Of a stretch of 64,000 nt of DNA, positions 14,774 through 24,009 are shown one piece after another. The DNA is from Paramicrobacterium humi. Its GTDB lineage: Bacteria; Actinomycetota; Actinomycetes; Actinomycetales; Microbacteriaceae. The number at the start of each line of letters is the position of its first letter. Positions within the stretch are counted from its first letter, which is position 1. The position numbers and the translations under genes were made by a program. Location of the stretch: contig NZ_FNRY01000001.1 of the NCBI RefSeq assembly GCF_900105715.1, positions 2,418,001-2,482,000 on the forward strand, read 5' to 3'. Below the pieces are notes generated by a model. It did no database searches. It was not told where the DNA came from and saw only the letters and a list, made by a program, of their open reading frames with translations.

Positions 14774-16194
14774 CTAACTGCCGATCGACGGCGTCGCCGG
14801 AACCTCCGGCCGCTTCTCCGCGCGCTCGTGCGGCACGGTGACCATGATCGCGATGATCGCGACGACGACCATGAAGAGGTTGAACAGCACGCCGACGGCG
14901 CCGCCGAATCTCAGCGCGACGTTCTCCTGATTGCCGATGAAGAGCCCCCACGACCGGATCAGGTCAGGGTTGACGGCCTGCGCGGCCACGTACAGGGCGG
15001 CCGAGATCGTGACGCCGATGGCGTTGCCGAGCGATGAGGCCATCTTGTAGATGCCCGCAGCGGCGCCGGCCTGATCATCGGGAACGTTCGCGAGAGCGGC
15101 ATCCGTCGACGGAGTCGCGTAGAACCCGAGACCGATGCCGGCGATCGCGCTGCCCCAGATCATCGGCCGCTTCGGACCGAAGCGCTGAAGGAGCTTCTCT
15201 CCGACGCGGATCGTCGCGAGGATGGCGACAAGATAGCCGAGCGTCAGGAGACCGGACTGCAGCGATGACATGCCGGCCGCGATCTGCACGAGACCGAGCG
15301 ACACGATGAGGGTCCCCGCGGCGCCGTTGAGCAGGAAATTCGACAGCGTCGCCCCGGAGAACGTCATGTTGCGGAAGATCGCGAGGTCGAGGAACGCGGT
15401 GCTGCGGGACGTCTCGAACCAGAAGAACACGAGCGTCGCGGCCGGCGATGACGACGAGGCCGATTCCCGGGAGCGAAAGCCAGCCGATGCGGGGCCCCTG
15501 CGAGATGTACACGTTTATCGCGATGAGAGCAATGATGAAGCTGATGAGCCCGCCTCAGTCGAAGCGGCCGTGTCTGCCGCTGCCGGCCGCCTTCGACTCC
15601 GGCGTCCCGCGCAGCAGAAACAGGGCGACGATCGAGAGCGCTATCGAGATCCAGAAGATGGAGCGCCAGCCGAGAACCGACGTCGCCATCAACCCGCCGA
15701 AGAGAGCGGTGAAGCCCGAGCCGCCCCAGGAGCCGATCGACCAGAACGAGCGCCCTCTGACGAGCGGCGCCATCGTAGTAGGTCTTCACGAGCGCCATCG
15801 TCGACGGCATGATGCACGCCGCCGAGAGGCCCTGCACGATGCGTCCGCCGAGCAGCGCACTGTCGGTGAGCACGCCGGCGTTCGAAGGGGTGAGCGCGAT
15901 GAGCAGCGAGCCGAGGATGCTCAAGTAGATGCCGACGTACATGATCTTCACTCGGCCCATGCGGTCGGCGAGGCCGCCGGCGACGACGATGAAGATGCCG
16001 GAGAACAGGGACGTGATCGAGACGGCCAGGTTGCCGATCGTCCGCTCGACCCCGAGCGAGTCCTGAATGCCCGGTATCACGTTGAGCAGCGTTTGCGCGA
16101 AGAGCCAGAAGTTGATGACGGCGAGGACGATGCCGATCAGCCAGGGGTCGGTCGGCTTCCAGCCCGTCGCTGCTGCGGGCTCGCGTGCGCTCAC
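14774..16194 (-). pseudogene. MFS drug/solute transporter (DHA2-like), inactivated by two frameshifts and a nonsense codon
   Basis: Reading from 16194, an MFS transporter frame runs from MSAREPAAATGWKPTDPW through ALVKTYYDGAARQRAL and then leaves frame near 15748-15752, where a TC pair seems to have been lost. The transporter sequence resumes in another frame (FWSIGSWGGSGFTALFGG) and meets a TGA at 15557-15555 in the context RFD-stop-GGLISF, where homologues would have tryptophan. After that it continues (INVYISQGPRIGWL) to a +1 change near 15440-15446, beyond which the third frame (FFWFETSRSTAFLDLA) runs to the normal end. The whole would encode roughly 470 residues with about 14 membrane segments. 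Three separate lesions argue against a single sequencing error. Its start lies two bases from the amidohydrolase stop, so it was probably that operon's transporter. Confidence 0.85.
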
Positions 16195-16196
16195 TG

Positions 16197-17432
16197 TCAG
16201 TCCTGCTTCGCGAGATACGACAAGGCGGCGACGACGTGCGCCTGCACGCCCAGCGACAGAGTCGGTTCGATGACGGGAGCGAAGAGGGGGGAGTGGTTTC
16301 CCGGGATGTCCTGGGTCAGCGTGCCCTTCTCCTCCGCCGCGCGATACGCGTCCGCGTCGATGCCGCCCAAGAGCCAGTACGAGTAGGGTGTTCCGAACGC
16401 GTCGGGGATGCGCGAGAAGTCCTCTGACGCCGTCTGGCGGTCGGCCTTCCCGACGACGCCGGCGGGGAAATGCGTCTCGAACGCGTCGGTGACGTGCGAC
16501 GTCACATTCGGGTCGTTGTCGGTCAGCGGATACTGGTCATAGAACTCGAAATCCGGTTCCTTGGGGGAGCCGGCGGCGCTGCACTCCCCACGGACGATGC
16601 GCTGGATGGCCGAGATGATGTGCTTGCGCAGGAGCTCATCGTAGGTCCGGATGTTCAGAAGGAGTTCCGCGCGATCGGGAATGATGTTCGACTTCGTCCC
16701 CGCAGTGGAGGCGCCGACGGTGAGGACCGCGAATTCTCCCGGCGCCGTCTCCCGGGAGACGATCGTCTGCAGTTTCAGCACGATCGACGCCGCGAGAACG
16801 ACCGGGTCGACCGACAGCTGAGGCATGGAGCCGTGGGAGCCCTTGCCGAAAACCGTCACTTTTATGGAATCGCCCGCGGAGAGCACGGGCCCCGGCGTCG
16901 TCCAGATCGTTCCTGCGGGCAGGCTCATCACATGTTGAGCGAACACGGCGTCCGGCTTGGGCACCGCGTCGGTCAGGCCGTCGTCGATCATCGCCTGCGA
17001 GCCGGCAGCGACCTCCTCGGCAGGCTGGAACAGCGCGATGTGCGTTCCCGACCACTCGTCTCTGCCGTTCGCGAGGAGCGTCGCGGCGCCGAGCAGGGTG
17101 GCGATGTGGACGTCATGACCGCAGGCGTGCATGACGCCGTCGACCTCCGACGCGTAGTCGAGCCCGGTCTCCTCGGTGACCGGAAGAGCATCGATGTCGG
17201 CGCGGGAGAGGATCGTCGAGCCGTCGCCGTTCGCGAGCACGCCCACGACGCCCGTCCCGCCCAGTCGCTTGACCGTATAGCCGGTCTTCTTCAGATGCTT
17301 CGCGATCAGATCCGCGGTCCGATGCTCCTCAAGGCTCACCTCGGGGTGTCGGTGGAAGTCCTTGTAGGCTTCCGTGACCGTGACCATTTCCTTGTCGAGT
17401 CCGGTGAGGACTGCGTCGATGCGAGCGTTCAT
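16197..17432 (-). CDS. M20-family amidohydrolase (hippurate hydrolase/aminoacylase-like)
   Basis: The 411-residue protein is an M20D peptidase-family amidohydrolase that uses metal ions to cleave N-acyl amino acids or similar amides. Metal-site motifs are intact: HRHPE near the start, HACGHDVH (about 103-110), QPAEE (about 139-143), a histidine in FAQHV and one in GNHSP near the end; SEDF is also present. The gene is lower in GC than its surroundings, for example 32 G+C in 60 bases at 16501-16560 and 34 in 60 at 17341-17400. It seems to have a leaderless promoter (TACCAT, then seven bases). The substrate is unknown. Confidence 0.88.
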   Translation of the reverse strand: MNARIDAVLTGLDKEMVTVTEAYKDFHRHPEVSLEEHRTADLIAKHLKKTGYTVKRLGGTGVVGVLANGDGSTILSRADIDALPVTEETGLDYASEVDGVMHACGHDVHIATLLGAATLLANGRDEWSGTHIALFQPAEEVAAGSQAMIDDGLTDAVPKPDAVFAQHVMSLPAGTIWTTPGPVLSAGDSIKVTVFGKGSHGSMPQLSVDPVVLAASIVLKLQTIVSRETAPGEFAVLTVGASTAGTKSNIIPDRAELLLNIRTYDELLRKHIISAIQRIVRGECSAAGSPKEPDFEFYDQYPLTDNDPNVTSHVTDAFETHFPAGVVGKADRQTASEDFSRIPDAFGTPYSYWLLGGIDADAYRAAEEKGTLTQDIPGNHSPLFAPVIEPTLSLGVQAHVVAALSYLAKQD

Positions 17433-17439
17433 AGTGGGG

Positions 17440-17445
17440 ATGGTA
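17440..17445 (-). promoter_or_regulatory. -10 element TACCAT of the amidohydrolase-MFS operon
   Basis: On the minus strand TACCAT is followed by seven bases and the ATG at 17432. No ribosome-binding site is seen. Confidence 0.4.
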
Positions 17446-17505
17446 AGTCCGCCGGTCGGAGACGGGACAGGCCCTTGACCCGGGAGCGGATCGACGGGTT
17501 CACGC

Positions 17506-18270
17506 TCACCGGTGTTGGGCCTCGCGCAGATAGAACGCGACGGCGTTGTCCCAGAAGACCGCCGAAATCTGCTCGTCGGTCAGCGATTCTCGAACCAGGC
17601 ACCAGTCGTCGTCTGCGAACGGACGCCTCGCCCGTGTCGATGGCAGGTCGGTGCCGATCATGAGCGCGCCGGGATCCACTTCGACGATCGCCCGGATGGC
17701 GGCACCGGCGTCGAGCGCGATTCGACCGAATCCGGTGGCCTTGACCTTGACGCCCCGCTCGACGAGTCGCAGCAGGTGCGGCAGTCCGTCTTCGTGCAGG
17801 CCGAGGTGGTCGATGCTCACGGCGGGCAGGGTGCAGATGAGATCGTGCAGTTCGGGGAGACTGCGCGCGTCGATGTAGAGCTCGGCATGCCAGCCGGCGA
17901 GGTCGTAGACGCGTCGGGCGAGCGTCTCGAGATCGGCGAGCGATGCCGAGCCGCCGCGCGCGACGTTGAATCTCACAGCACGCACCCCCGCAGCATCCAG
18001 CTCGAGGACTCGCTCGTCACTGGTCTCAGCGGGAATCTGCGTGACACCGACGTAGCGTGGACCCAGCGCGCGCAGCGCCGCGATGAGGCAGCCCTGATCG
18101 AAGGCTTGAAACGACCCGGAGACGACGGCGCCGCCCCTGATGTTCAGGCCGCTGATGCGCTCCCGATAGTCGTCGACGGTGAAGGGTGCGGGCAGAAAGC
18201 CGTCGTTCTCCACGAGCGGGAACGCCGGGTCGATGATGTGTAGGTGGGCGTCGAAGGCGCGTTGGGTCAT
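17506..18270 (-). CDS. Amidohydrolase-2 family TIM-barrel metal-dependent hydrolase
   Basis: This 254-residue protein resembles the amidohydrolase-2 family, which includes lactonases and decarboxylases of aromatic breakdown. The N-terminal metal motif is DAHLHI; later come SIDHLG with a histidine and IGTDLPS with the likely catalytic aspartate. It is a little shorter than many members. It lies 20 bases after the end of tRNA-Arg on the same strand and about 70 bases before the M20 hydrolase gene. Together with the ruined transporter it looks like a small import-and-hydrolyse cassette. Confidence 0.8.
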   Translation of the reverse strand: MTQRAFDAHLHIIDPAFPLVENDGFLPAPFTVDDYRERISGLNIRGGAVVSGSFQAFDQGCLIAALRALGPRYVGVTQIPAETSDERVLELDAAGVRAVRFNVARGGSASLADLETLARRVYDLAGWHAELYIDARSLPELHDLICTLPAVSIDHLGLHEDGLPHLLRLVERGVKVKATGFGRIALDAGAAIRAIVEVDPGALMIGTDLPSTRARRPFADDDWCLVRESLTDEQISAVFWDNAVAFYLREAQHR

Positions 18271-18289
18271 CGTCGGCTCCGCTGCAGTG

Positions 18290-18365
18290 TGGTGCCCCCG
18301 ACAGGAATCGAACCTGCGACCTTTGGTACCGGAAACCAGCGCTCTATCCCCTGAGCTACGGAGGC
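18290..18365 (-). tRNA. tRNA-Arg, anticodon CCG
   Basis: The minus strand folds as a complete cloverleaf: acceptor GCCTCCG with CGGGGGC, D stem GCTC/GAGC, anticodon loop TTCCGGT, T arm GCAGG-TTCGATT-CCTGT, discriminator A and an encoded CCA (18292-18290). Anticodon CCG reads the codon CGG. The outermost anticodon-stem pair is a C-A mismatch. It is a 76-base gene including CCA. Confidence 0.93.
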
Positions 18366-18407
18366 AAATGCACGCCGCCCAGCACTCAGCTCGGCGTGTA
18401 CGGATCT

Positions 18408-18437
18408 AGGCTAGCATCTCGCGGTCGTGCTCTTGAA
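18408..18437 (-). promoter_or_regulatory. Promoter of tRNA-Arg
   Basis: On the minus strand TTCAAG (18437-18432) is followed by an 18-base spacer and TAGCCT (18413-18408), giving a start about 36 bases before the mature tRNA end. Nothing else was seen in the rest of the 18366-18500 gap. Confidence 0.4.
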
Positions 18438-18500
18438 CCGCGGCTGCGATGGGGACAAGTCCCCGCGCGCCGCCGAGGCGGCCGGTGTGAGGATGGAGGC

Positions 18501-19295
18501 ATGCTCCGCACCGTGTCCGCACATCTGCAGTTCTCGCTCTCGGGGCAGAGCGATCTGCTGTTCCAGCTCGCCGTCGCCGCGGGAACTCCGATCCGAAGCG
18601 AGAGCTTCTCGTTCGCGAGCGACGGACGCGTCTACCTTCCCCGGGAGATCGTCGACCGGCACGGCACGCGGATCCTGAGATTCACGGGGGAGACCGGCGA
18701 GTACGACGTGCACTATTCAGCAGTCGTCGCCGGCGCCCGGCCCATCCCGCCCGTCGACGAGGTCGAACTCCTCGGCTACTTGCGGCCGAGCCGCTACGCC
18801 GAGTCCGACGCCCTCTACAGCCAAGCACGCTGGACGTTCGCCGGTTTGCAGGGCCACGCGCTCGTGAACGCGGTCGCTGACTGGACCCACGACGCACTCG
18901 AGTACGTTCCCGGATCAAGCCGCGGAACCGACAGCGCTCGCACGAGCCTCGAAACCGGCCGCGGGGTGTGCCGCGACTTCGCGCACGTCGTCGTGACAAT
19001 GCTGCGTGCCTGCGACATGCCCGCGCGCGTCGCCGCCGTCTACGCTCCCGGCCTCGCGCCCATGGACTTCCACGCCGTCGCTGAAGCGTGGGTCGATGGC
19101 CGCTGGTGCGTCGTGGATGCGACGCGCCTGGCTCCCCGGCCATCGCTCGTTCGCATCGCCACGGGACGGGACGCTTCCGACGTCGCGTTCCTGACCCACC
19201 ACCGCGGTCAGCTTCGCGTGCGCTCGATCGCCGTCGACGCGGTGAGCGATCGGCTGCCCACCGACGACCACACCATGCCGCTCGCGCTGGCGTGA
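18501..19295 (+). CDS. Transglutaminase-like (cysteine protease-fold) domain protein
   Basis: The 264-residue protein has an N-terminal beta-rich domain and a C-terminal transglutaminase-like core with the triad Cys157 (GRGVCRDFAH), His191 (MDFHAVAEAW) and Asp206 (CVVDATRL). Such bacterial proteins are usually amidases or proteases; the substrate is not predictable. No signal peptide is evident, so it acts in the cytoplasm. The ATG at 18501 was chosen over upstream starts because a GGAGG site lies five bases before it and homology begins there. Its stop is one base from the convergent lipoprotein gene. Confidence 0.85.
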   Translation: MLRTVSAHLQFSLSGQSDLLFQLAVAAGTPIRSESFSFASDGRVYLPREIVDRHGTRILRFTGETGEYDVHYSAVVAGARPIPPVDEVELLGYLRPSRYAESDALYSQARWTFAGLQGHALVNAVADWTHDALEYVPGSSRGTDSARTSLETGRGVCRDFAHVVVTMLRACDMPARVAAVYAPGLAPMDFHAVAEAWVDGRWCVVDATRLAPRPSLVRIATGRDASDVAFLTHHRGQLRVRSIAVDAVSDRLPTDDHTMPLALA

Positions 19296-19296
19296 G

Positions 19297-19944
19297 CTAC
19301 GAGAGATTGCCGATCATGGCTTCCATGAGCGGTGCGACATCGCCCGGCTCGATGAAGTCCGCGGATTCCGCGACGATCCAGTAGCTGCCCGAGAACGCCT
19401 GCGCCGTTCCGATCCCGTTCGCGCGGTTGAAGTATCCCTCGACGCCATAGGTCGGCACGGACTTCGAGTTCGTCACCGCCTGGTTCGCGAGCTGCTCGAG
19501 CGTCGCCTTGTCGAGCTTCGCGACCGAGAAGTCGAGCGCGTTGCCGCTCGAGTTCTGCTGCGAGCGGCATGTGAGCCCCTTGAACGCCGCGACCTTCGCC
19601 GACAGCGCGCTCGCCTTCGGCGTGAACGGGCCGAGCAGGCTGACGTTCGAGTTGAAGTCGTACATCTGCTGCAGCGTGATCAGCTGATCGCACGCGAGAC
19701 CCACGGGCTCGCCCGCGTTCGGATTCGTCGTGGGCTTCGTCGTCGGGTCCGTTGTCGGAGCAGTCGTCCCCGGCGTCTCCGTCGGCGCGGGAGATCCGGT
19801 CGCGGTCGGCTCGCCCGTCGCGGTGCTCGTCACGCCGGGGGAGGCGCTCGGCTCGTCCTCCACAGCGGGCGCGCAGCCCGCGAGGGCGATCCCCGTCGCG
19901 ACGACAGCGACCAGTCCGAGGCTGCGAACGAGCGAAGATGACAT
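19297..19944 (-). CDS. Lipoprotein with Thr/Pro-rich linker, function unknown
   Basis: The 215-residue protein starts with a signal peptide ending in the lipobox LAGC (Cys24). A low-complexity linker rich in threonine, proline and alanine (about 28-75) probably spans the cell wall. The C-terminal part (about 80-215) is a small globular domain with two cysteines (LACDQL and LTCRSQ) that could form a disulfide. I do not recognise the domain. It is transcribed away from argS. A conserved location next to argS would be a clue worth following, but cannot be judged from one genome. Confidence 0.7.
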   Translation of the reverse strand: MSSSLVRSLGLVAVVATGIALAGCAPAVEDEPSASPGVTSTATGEPTATGSPAPTETPGTTAPTTDPTTKPTTNPNAGEPVGLACDQLITLQQMYDFNSNVSLLGPFTPKASALSAKVAAFKGLTCRSQQNSSGNALDFSVAKLDKATLEQLANQAVTNSKSVPTYGVEGYFNRANGIGTAQAFSGSYWIVAESADFIEPGDVAPLMEAMIGNLS

Positions 19945-20058
19945 ACGGCTCCCTGGGTGTGCGGCGTTTCCTCGACATTAGCAACGGGACCGCGCCTCCT
20001 CGGACACATCCGCGCGCGCCGAGGACGCTTCGATCAAGTCGTTATGGGAGCGTGACGG

Positions 20059-20064
20059 TAGAAT
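20059..20064 (+). promoter_or_regulatory. -10 element TAGAAT of argS
   Basis: TAGAAT is followed by eight bases and the GTG at 20073, with no ribosome-binding site in between, so the mRNA is probably leaderless or nearly so. The same element with the same spacing occurs before the gene at 33419. Confidence 0.5.
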
Positions 20065-20072
20065 CGCTCTCC

Positions 20073-21737
20073 GTGACTCCAGCAGACCTCTCCCGCGTCC
20101 TCTTCGACATCCTCGGTCCCCTCGCCGAGCAGCGACGAGAAGGCAGCTCAGCTGAGATCTCCGAGTCCCAGGTCACGCTCGAGCGCCCCAAGAACCGCGA
20201 ACACGGCGACTGGGCCTCCAACATCGCCATGAAGCTCGCGAAGCCCCTGGGCGCCAACCCGCGCGAGCTCGCGAGCCAGATCGCCGAGCAGCTGCAGAGC
20301 GTCGACGGCATCGCGTCCGTCGACGTCGCCGGTCCCGGATTCATCAATATCCGACTGGATGCCGCTGCCGCGGGGCAGCTCGCGAAGACCATCGTCGACG
20401 CGGGCGAGGCCTACGGCCGCAACGACTCCCTCGCCGGGGAAGTCATCAACCTCGAGTTCGTCTCGGCGAACCCGACGGGGCCGCTGCACATCGGGCACAC
20501 CCGCTGGGCGGCGCTCGGCGACTCCATCAGGCGCGTTCTCGCGGCATCCGGCGCCGAGGTCGCGAGCGAGTTCTACATCAACGACGCCGGCAACCAGATG
20601 GACACGTTCGGCCGCTCGGTGCTCGCCGCGGCCAAGGGCGAGCCGACGCCGGAGGGCGGCTACCCGGGCGCGTACATCGCCGACCTCGCCGCCGCGGTGC
20701 TGGAGCGCGAGCCCAAGCTGCTCGAGCTGGCCGAGGACGACGCCGTGCACACGGCGCGCGAGATCGCCTACGAGCTGCAGCTGACCGAGATCAAGGAGTC
20801 GCTCGCGCGCTTCAACGTCGTTTTCGACGTGTGGTTCTCGGAGCGTCAGCTGCACGCTCCCGACGAGAACGGCCGAAGCGACATCGACGTCGCCGTCGAG
20901 CGCTTGCGCGAGCAGGGCCACGTCTTCGAGCAGGACGACGCGATCTGGGTGCGCACGACCGAGTTCGGCGACGACAAAGACCGCGTCATCCGTCGCGGCA
21001 ACGGCGTCTACACCTACTTCGCCGCCGACGCCGCCTACTACCTCAACAAGGGCGACCGCGGCTTCACGCACAAGATCTACCTGCTCGGCGCCGACCACCA
21101 CGGCTATGTTCACCGCCTCAAGGCGCTCGCCGGCGCCGCAGGCGATGACCCCGAACGCGACATCGAAGTGCTCATCGGACAGCTCGTGAGCATCAACGGC
21201 GCCCGCCTGTCGAAGCGCGCCGGCAACATCATCGAGCTGAACGACCTGCAGGCGTGGCTCGGAACCGACGCGCTGCGCTACTCGCTCGGCCGCTACCCGG
21301 CGGACTCGCCGCTCACGCTCGACCCCGAGCTGCTGCGCAAGCGCACGAACGACAACCCGGTGTTCTACGTGCAGTACGCGCACGCTCGCACGTGCTCCGT
21401 CTCCCGCAACGCCCGCGACGCCGGAGTCGACCGCGACGCCTTCGCCCCAGAGACCCTCACGCACGAGACCGAGGCGGCGCTTCTCGGCGCGCTGCAGGAG
21501 TTCCCGCGCATCGTCGCGCAGTCCGCCGAGCTGCGCGAGCCGCACCGTGTCGCTCGCTACCTCGAGGAGCTCGCCGGGCTCTACCACCGCTGGTACGACA
21601 ACTGCCGCATCATCCCGAAGGGCGACGACCCGATCGAGGACGTGCACCGTACCCGCTTGTGGGTGAATGACGCGACCCGCCAGGTGATCGCGAACGGCCT
21701 CGGGCTGCTCGGCGTGTCGGCGCCCGAGAGAATGTGA
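20073..21737 (+). CDS. argS: Arginyl-tRNA synthetase
   Basis: The 554-residue class I synthetase charges tRNA-Arg in the cytoplasm. It shows the N-terminal Add-1 domain, the HIGH signature in PTGPLHIGHTRWA (about residues 136-148), the KMSKS-equivalent LSKRAGN and the C-terminal DALR anticodon-binding domain ending in NGLGLLGVSAPERM. The start GTG at 20073 was chosen because the family begins near MTPADLS and a -10 element sits just before it; a GTG at 20052 would lie upstream of the predicted transcript. The LmeA-like gene follows after one base. Confidence 0.96.
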   Translation: MTPADLSRVLFDILGPLAEQRREGSSAEISESQVTLERPKNREHGDWASNIAMKLAKPLGANPRELASQIAEQLQSVDGIASVDVAGPGFINIRLDAAAAGQLAKTIVDAGEAYGRNDSLAGEVINLEFVSANPTGPLHIGHTRWAALGDSIRRVLAASGAEVASEFYINDAGNQMDTFGRSVLAAAKGEPTPEGGYPGAYIADLAAAVLEREPKLLELAEDDAVHTAREIAYELQLTEIKESLARFNVVFDVWFSERQLHAPDENGRSDIDVAVERLREQGHVFEQDDAIWVRTTEFGDDKDRVIRRGNGVYTYFAADAAYYLNKGDRGFTHKIYLLGADHHGYVHRLKALAGAAGDDPERDIEVLIGQLVSINGARLSKRAGNIIELNDLQAWLGTDALRYSLGRYPADSPLTLDPELLRKRTNDNPVFYVQYAHARTCSVSRNARDAGVDRDAFAPETLTHETEAALLGALQEFPRIVAQSAELREPHRVARYLEELAGLYHRWYDNCRIIPKGDDPIEDVHRTRLWVNDATRQVIANGLGLLGVSAPERM

Positions 21738-21738
21738 C

Positions 21739-22518
21739 GTGCTGCCCGAAGCCCAGGACGTGCCGAAGAGCCGAGGCGGGCGCCGTCTCGGCATCGGTCT
21801 GGGCGTCACGGTGCTCGTGCTCGCCGTCCTGGCCGGCGCCGCGTGGGTGGCGGACGGCATCTTCCGGGGCATGGCGGAAGACGCCGCAGCGTCCGCGATC
21901 GAGGCACAGCTGCCCGAGGGGGTGAGCGCCGACCTCCACGTGTCGATCGGGGGAGGCCTCTTCCTGCCCCAGCTGCTCGCGGGCAGCTTCGCGGAGGTCA
22001 CGATCACTACCGACGACGCGAGCTACAAGAGCGTCGGCTTCGACGCGGTCGTGCGTGCCGAAGGAGTGCCGACGGACGTCAGCGGCACCGTGCGGCACGT
22101 CGACGCGCGCGTCACCCTCGACGAAGACGCCGTGAACGAACTGCTCGCGCTGCCGGGCACGGACCCGCATCTCAGCCTCGGCGAGAGCACCGTCACCTAC
22201 GAGGACGCCACTCGCGTACTCGGCTTCGAGATCGGCTACACGGTCACCGCACGCGCGAGCGCCGAAGACTCGACGGTGACGCTCGCGCCCGAGCACGTGA
22301 AGGTGACGAGCCCGCTCGGCAGCCTCAACCTCGACGACGTCGTCGGCCGCGTGCTCGACAAGCCCGTCGCGGTGTGCGTCGCCGACCGGCTGCCCGCCGT
22401 CGTGGATCTCGACGGCATCGCCGTCGAGCCAGGATCGGCGACCCTCACGCTCACGGCCGCGAAGCTTCCGCTCGACGCCGCGGCGCTCGGCACTCCCGGC
22501 TCGTGCGACGCCGGCTGA
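21739..22518 (+). CDS. DUF2993/LmeA-like lipid-binding membrane-anchored protein
   Basis: The 259-residue protein has a single N-terminal transmembrane anchor (about 19-42) and an extracytoplasmic body made of repeated beta-strand segments ending in VCVADRLPAVVDLDGIAV, typical of DUF2993. The best studied relative, mycobacterial LmeA, binds phospholipids and affects lipomannan elongation; a similar envelope role here is inference. The GTG start lies one base after the argS stop, so it is translated from the argS transcript. Confidence 0.75.
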   Translation: MLPEAQDVPKSRGGRRLGIGLGVTVLVLAVLAGAAWVADGIFRGMAEDAAASAIEAQLPEGVSADLHVSIGGGLFLPQLLAGSFAEVTITTDDASYKSVGFDAVVRAEGVPTDVSGTVRHVDARVTLDEDAVNELLALPGTDPHLSLGESTVTYEDATRVLGFEIGYTVTARASAEDSTVTLAPEHVKVTSPLGSLNLDDVVGRVLDKPVAVCVADRLPAVVDLDGIAVEPGSATLTLTAAKLPLDAAALGTPGSCDAG

Positions 22519-22608
22519 CGCTCTCGATGCGGCTTGCGGCGTGCGTTCTCGGTAGACTTCCTCCGACTGCCTCTTGCACCCCCGACGATCCCGCACGAAT
22601 GGTCTTCC

Positions 22609-24009
22609 GTGACGCATAACCCGCTAGCTCCGCCGTGGCTGAACGAGCCCGATGACGCCAATGCGCTCGCCGGCGGACTGTGGTCGCGCACGGCGACGCG
22701 CACCGGAGACGGCGAGATGGCGGTCGGCGGCGTCGCGGCATCCGATCTCGCTCGAGACTTCGGCACGCCGCTGTACGTCATCGACGAGCATGACGCCCGG
22801 TCCCGCGCCGTGGAGGTGCGAGAGGCCCTGCAGTCGGCGTTCGCGCGCATCGGAACGCATGCTCACGTGTACTACGCCGGCAAGGCGTTTCTCTCCACGG
22901 AAATCGCCCGCTGGATGACCGAGGCCGGCTGCCGCATCGACGTGTGCTCGGGCGGCGAGCTCGCGGTCGTTCTCGCCGCGGGAGTGGATGCCGCAAACGT
23001 GGGCTTCCACGGAAACAACAAGTCCCTCGCCGAGATCGAGCGCGCCGTCGTCGCCGGCGTCGGCACGATAATCATCGACAGCCTGCAGGAGATCGAGCGC
23101 GTCGCCGACGCGGCAGCGCGCAACGGCCGTCGGCAGCGCGTGCGCCTTCGGGTCAACAGCGGTGTGCACGCGCACACTCACGAATTCCTCGCGACGGCGC
23201 ACGAGGACCAGAAGTTCGGACTCACCCTCGAGCAGGCGCCCGACGCGGTGGCCCGCATCCGCGCGCACGGCGACCTCGAGTTCCTCGGCCTGCACGGACA
23301 CATCGGCTCGCAGATCTTCGGCGAGGGCGGCTTCGCCGAGTCCGCGGCGCGCCTGCTCGGCGTTCACAAGGCGCTGCTCCGTGACGGACCCGTTCCCGAG
23401 CTGAACCTCGGCGGCGGATTCGGCATCGCCTACACGAGCGCCGACGACCCGACTCCGATCCGGCAGCTCGCCGATGCGATCGCGGACATCGTGCGCGACG
23501 AGTGCGCCCGGCTGGAGATTCCGCTGCCCGAGGTCGCGTTCGAGCCCGGGCGCACCATCATCGGCACCGCCGGCATGACGCTGTACGAAGTGGGCACGAC
23601 GAAGCCTGTCGCTCTCGACGCCGACGGGCGGCCGCTCAGCCGGCTGTACGTGAGCGTCGACGGCGGCATGAGCGATAACGCCCGCCCCGCGCTGTACGGC
23701 GCCGACTACTCCGCCCGCATCGCGTCGCGCACATCGGACGCGGCGCCCGCTCTCGTGCGGGTCGCGGGGAAGCACTGCGAGTCCGGCGACATCGTCGTGA
23801 ACGACGACTACCTGCCCGGAGACGTCGCACCCGGCGATCTGCTGGCGGTCGCGGCGACGGGCGCCTACTGCTGGTCGCTCGCGAGCAACTACAACTACCT
23901 GGGCCGCCCGCCCGTCGTGGCGGTGCGGGACGGCGGCGCACGAGTGATCGTGCGCGGCGAGACCGAAGCCGACCTCTTGGCGCGAGACGCCGGATTGGAT
24001 GGACGATGA
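22609..24009 (+). CDS. lysA: Diaminopimelate decarboxylase
   Basis: This 466-residue PLP enzyme removes CO2 from meso-diaminopimelate to make lysine. The PLP lysine is K92 in VYYAGKAF; HGHIGSQIF, LNLGGGFGI and EPGRTIIG are the other fold-type III signatures, and the second-domain cysteine lies in AGKHCESGD. The GTG at 22609 gives the usual start just before LAPPWL; an ATG at 22600 is in another frame and stops at once. A TAGACT -10 lies at 22553-22558, giving a leader of about 45 bases. It overlaps hom by four bases, opening the lysA-hom-thrC-thrB operon. Confidence 0.95.
   Translation: MTHNPLAPPWLNEPDDANALAGGLWSRTATRTGDGEMAVGGVAASDLARDFGTPLYVIDEHDARSRAVEVREALQSAFARIGTHAHVYYAGKAFLSTEIARWMTEAGCRIDVCSGGELAVVLAAGVDAANVGFHGNNKSLAEIERAVVAGVGTIIIDSLQEIERVADAAARNGRRQRVRLRVNSGVHAHTHEFLATAHEDQKFGLTLEQAPDAVARIRAHGDLEFLGLHGHIGSQIFGEGGFAESAARLLGVHKALLRDGPVPELNLGGGFGIAYTSADDPTPIRQLADAIADIVRDECARLEIPLPEVAFEPGRTIIGTAGMTLYEVGTTKPVALDADGRPLSRLYVSVDGGMSDNARPALYGADYSARIASRTSDAAPALVRVAGKHCESGDIVVNDDYLPGDVAPGDLLAVAATGAYCWSLASNYNYLGRPPVVAVRDGGARVIVRGETEADLLARDAGLDGR

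Noticed and set aside
18290-18365. Phage or island attachment site at tRNA-Arg
   Set aside because: No integrase, no duplicated tRNA end and no direct repeat could be seen in the window, so only a possible acquired patch is reported.
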